NCBI GenBank assembly: GCA_030632925.1 | Contig: DAOVTU010000164.1 | Coordinates: forward strand, 1-6,702 | Origin: Candidatus Krumholzibacteriia bacterium | GTDB lineage: Bacteria; Krumholzibacteriota; Krumholzibacteriia; LZORAL124-64-63 | Reading direction: 5' to 3' | Length of the DNA stretch: 6,702 nucleotides | Shown here: one piece after another, positions 6,095 to 6,702 of the stretch | Layout of the letters: each line of letters starts with the position of its first letter | How positions within the stretch are numbered: the stretch's first letter is position 1 | Notes under the pieces: model-generated | Seen by the model: only the letters and a program-made list of their open reading frames with translations | Databases searched by the model: none | What the model was told of the DNA's origin: nothing | Position numbers and translations under genes: made by a program

Positions 6095-6702
6095 GGGGCC
6101 GGTGTCCGGTAGCCAAAATCACGAATGATGGCGCTGCCCTCATCGCTCAGGACATAGGCCAGAAATGCGCGCGCCTCTAGTTGAGCGTTCTGCAGCACAA
6201 CAACTTGCTGGACGATGGGGTCGTAGAGGTCCCAGGGTACGATGACCTTCGTACCGAGTTTCAGGTCTCGGCCAGAGCGCTGGGCCGCCACGATCTGGGA
6301 CCGCGCCACGAGACCCAGCGGCGCTGCACCTGTGTACACGAATTGCCAGGTCTGGCCGACGTTTTGTCCGCGCACCAGGCGGTCTTCCCAGGCCTCGAAG
6401 CGATCGATGTTCTGCAACAGTTGCACGGCGGCCCGACCGTAGGGCGCCAGATCCGGGTTGGCGATGGCCAGGCGCGCGCCTTCATCCTGGACAATCTGGT
6501 CGAGCAGCAACTCCACCACTTGATGACCACCCGGATTGGGCAGCGGGCGCTGGCCCACCAGCATCAGCAGGCCAATGGCGTACGAAGTGCAGTCCTGCTC
6601 ATCCACCATTCCATTGGCCACCAATTTCTGCGGCCGCGCACTATCGGCGGCGAAGAACAATTCGCAGGGGGCACCGGCCTTGATCTGGGCGTACAGTTGT
6701 CC
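6091..6702 (-). CDS. modA: Molybdate/tungstate-binding periplasmic protein ModA, 5' end outside window
   Basis: Substrate-binding protein that delivers the oxyanion to ModB. The last 203 residues are visible and the frame is open to the window edge, so the signal peptide and first few dozen residues, including one ligand-binding serine region, are missing (family about 250 residues). The visible part starts GQLYAQIKAGAPCELFFAAD, the standard ModA segment, though most relatives have SAD rather than AAD. Further family signatures are ANPDLAPYGRAAV, GQNVGQTWQFVYTG, GAAPLGLVARSQ (hinge and ligand loop), LYDPIVQQVVVL and the C-terminal ARAFLAYVLSDEGSAIIRDFGYR. An internal ATG does not mark the start, because homology continues upstream of 6660. 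The stop TGA overlaps the modB ATG. The operon promoter and any regulator site lie outside the window. Confidence 0.94.
   Translation of the reverse strand, partial: GQLYAQIKAGAPCELFFAADSARPQKLVANGMVDEQDCTSYAIGLLMLVGQRPLPNPGGHQVVELLLDQIVQDEGARLAIANPDLAPYGRAAVQLLQNIDRFEAWEDRLVRGQNVGQTWQFVYTGAAPLGLVARSQIVAAQRSGRDLKLGTKVIVPWDLYDPIVQQVVVLQNAQLEARAFLAYVLSDEGSAIIRDFGYRTPAP

Noticed and set aside
5501..6112. Plus-strand open frame of 203 codons
   Set aside because: Antisense to modB; the Gln/Gly-rich composition is typical of reading a membrane-protein gene backwards.
1..6702. Mobile element, CRISPR array or phage remnant
   Set aside because: No transposase, integrase, terminal inverted repeats or regularly spaced repeats were found; the genes look intact and similar in composition.

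Overview
The window comes from a Gram-negative bacterium: it encodes an outer-membrane TonB-dependent receptor, a periplasmic YfiR-family protein and a ModA-type periplasmic binding protein. Base composition is moderately GC-rich by eye, and TTG and GTG starts appear to be used. The genus cannot be named from the sequence alone. No tRNA, rRNA, CRISPR array, transposase or phage gene was seen, and coding density is very high.

Layout. (1) Bases 1-1448, minus strand: the first 482 codons of a secreted S9-family serine peptidase resembling dipeptidyl-peptidase 5 (DPP5). The window edge cuts it off just after the HGGP oxyanion motif, before the catalytic triad. (2) Bases 1449-1691: a 243-bp divergent intergenic region with both ribosome binding sites, a plausible extended -10 promoter for the peptidase and two small inverted repeats. 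(3) Bases 1692-3737, plus strand: a complete TonB-dependent outer-membrane receptor of 681 residues. (4) Bases 3742-4329, plus strand: a 195-residue exported YfiR/DUF4154 protein. It begins 4 bases after the receptor stop codon and is almost certainly in the same operon. (5) Bases 4330-4340: an 11-bp convergent gap. (6) Bases 4341-6702, minus strand: the molybdate/tungstate ABC transporter operon, read modA (5' end outside the window), modB, modC, with an ATGA stop-start overlap at each junction.

How the genes fit together. ModA captures the oxyanion in the periplasm, ModB forms the inner-membrane channel and ModC hydrolyses ATP. The receptor would import an unidentified ligand across the outer membrane using TonB energy. 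YfiR-type proteins are periplasmic regulators, best known for restraining the diguanylate cyclase YfiN. Here no cyclase, kinase or YfiB-like gene follows, because the next gene is the convergent modC. The receptor-YfiR pair is therefore the least explained unit in the window. The peptidase, transcribed divergently from the receptor, would work on peptides in the cell envelope. Any functional link between the peptidase, the receptor pair and the Mod transporter is inference from position only.
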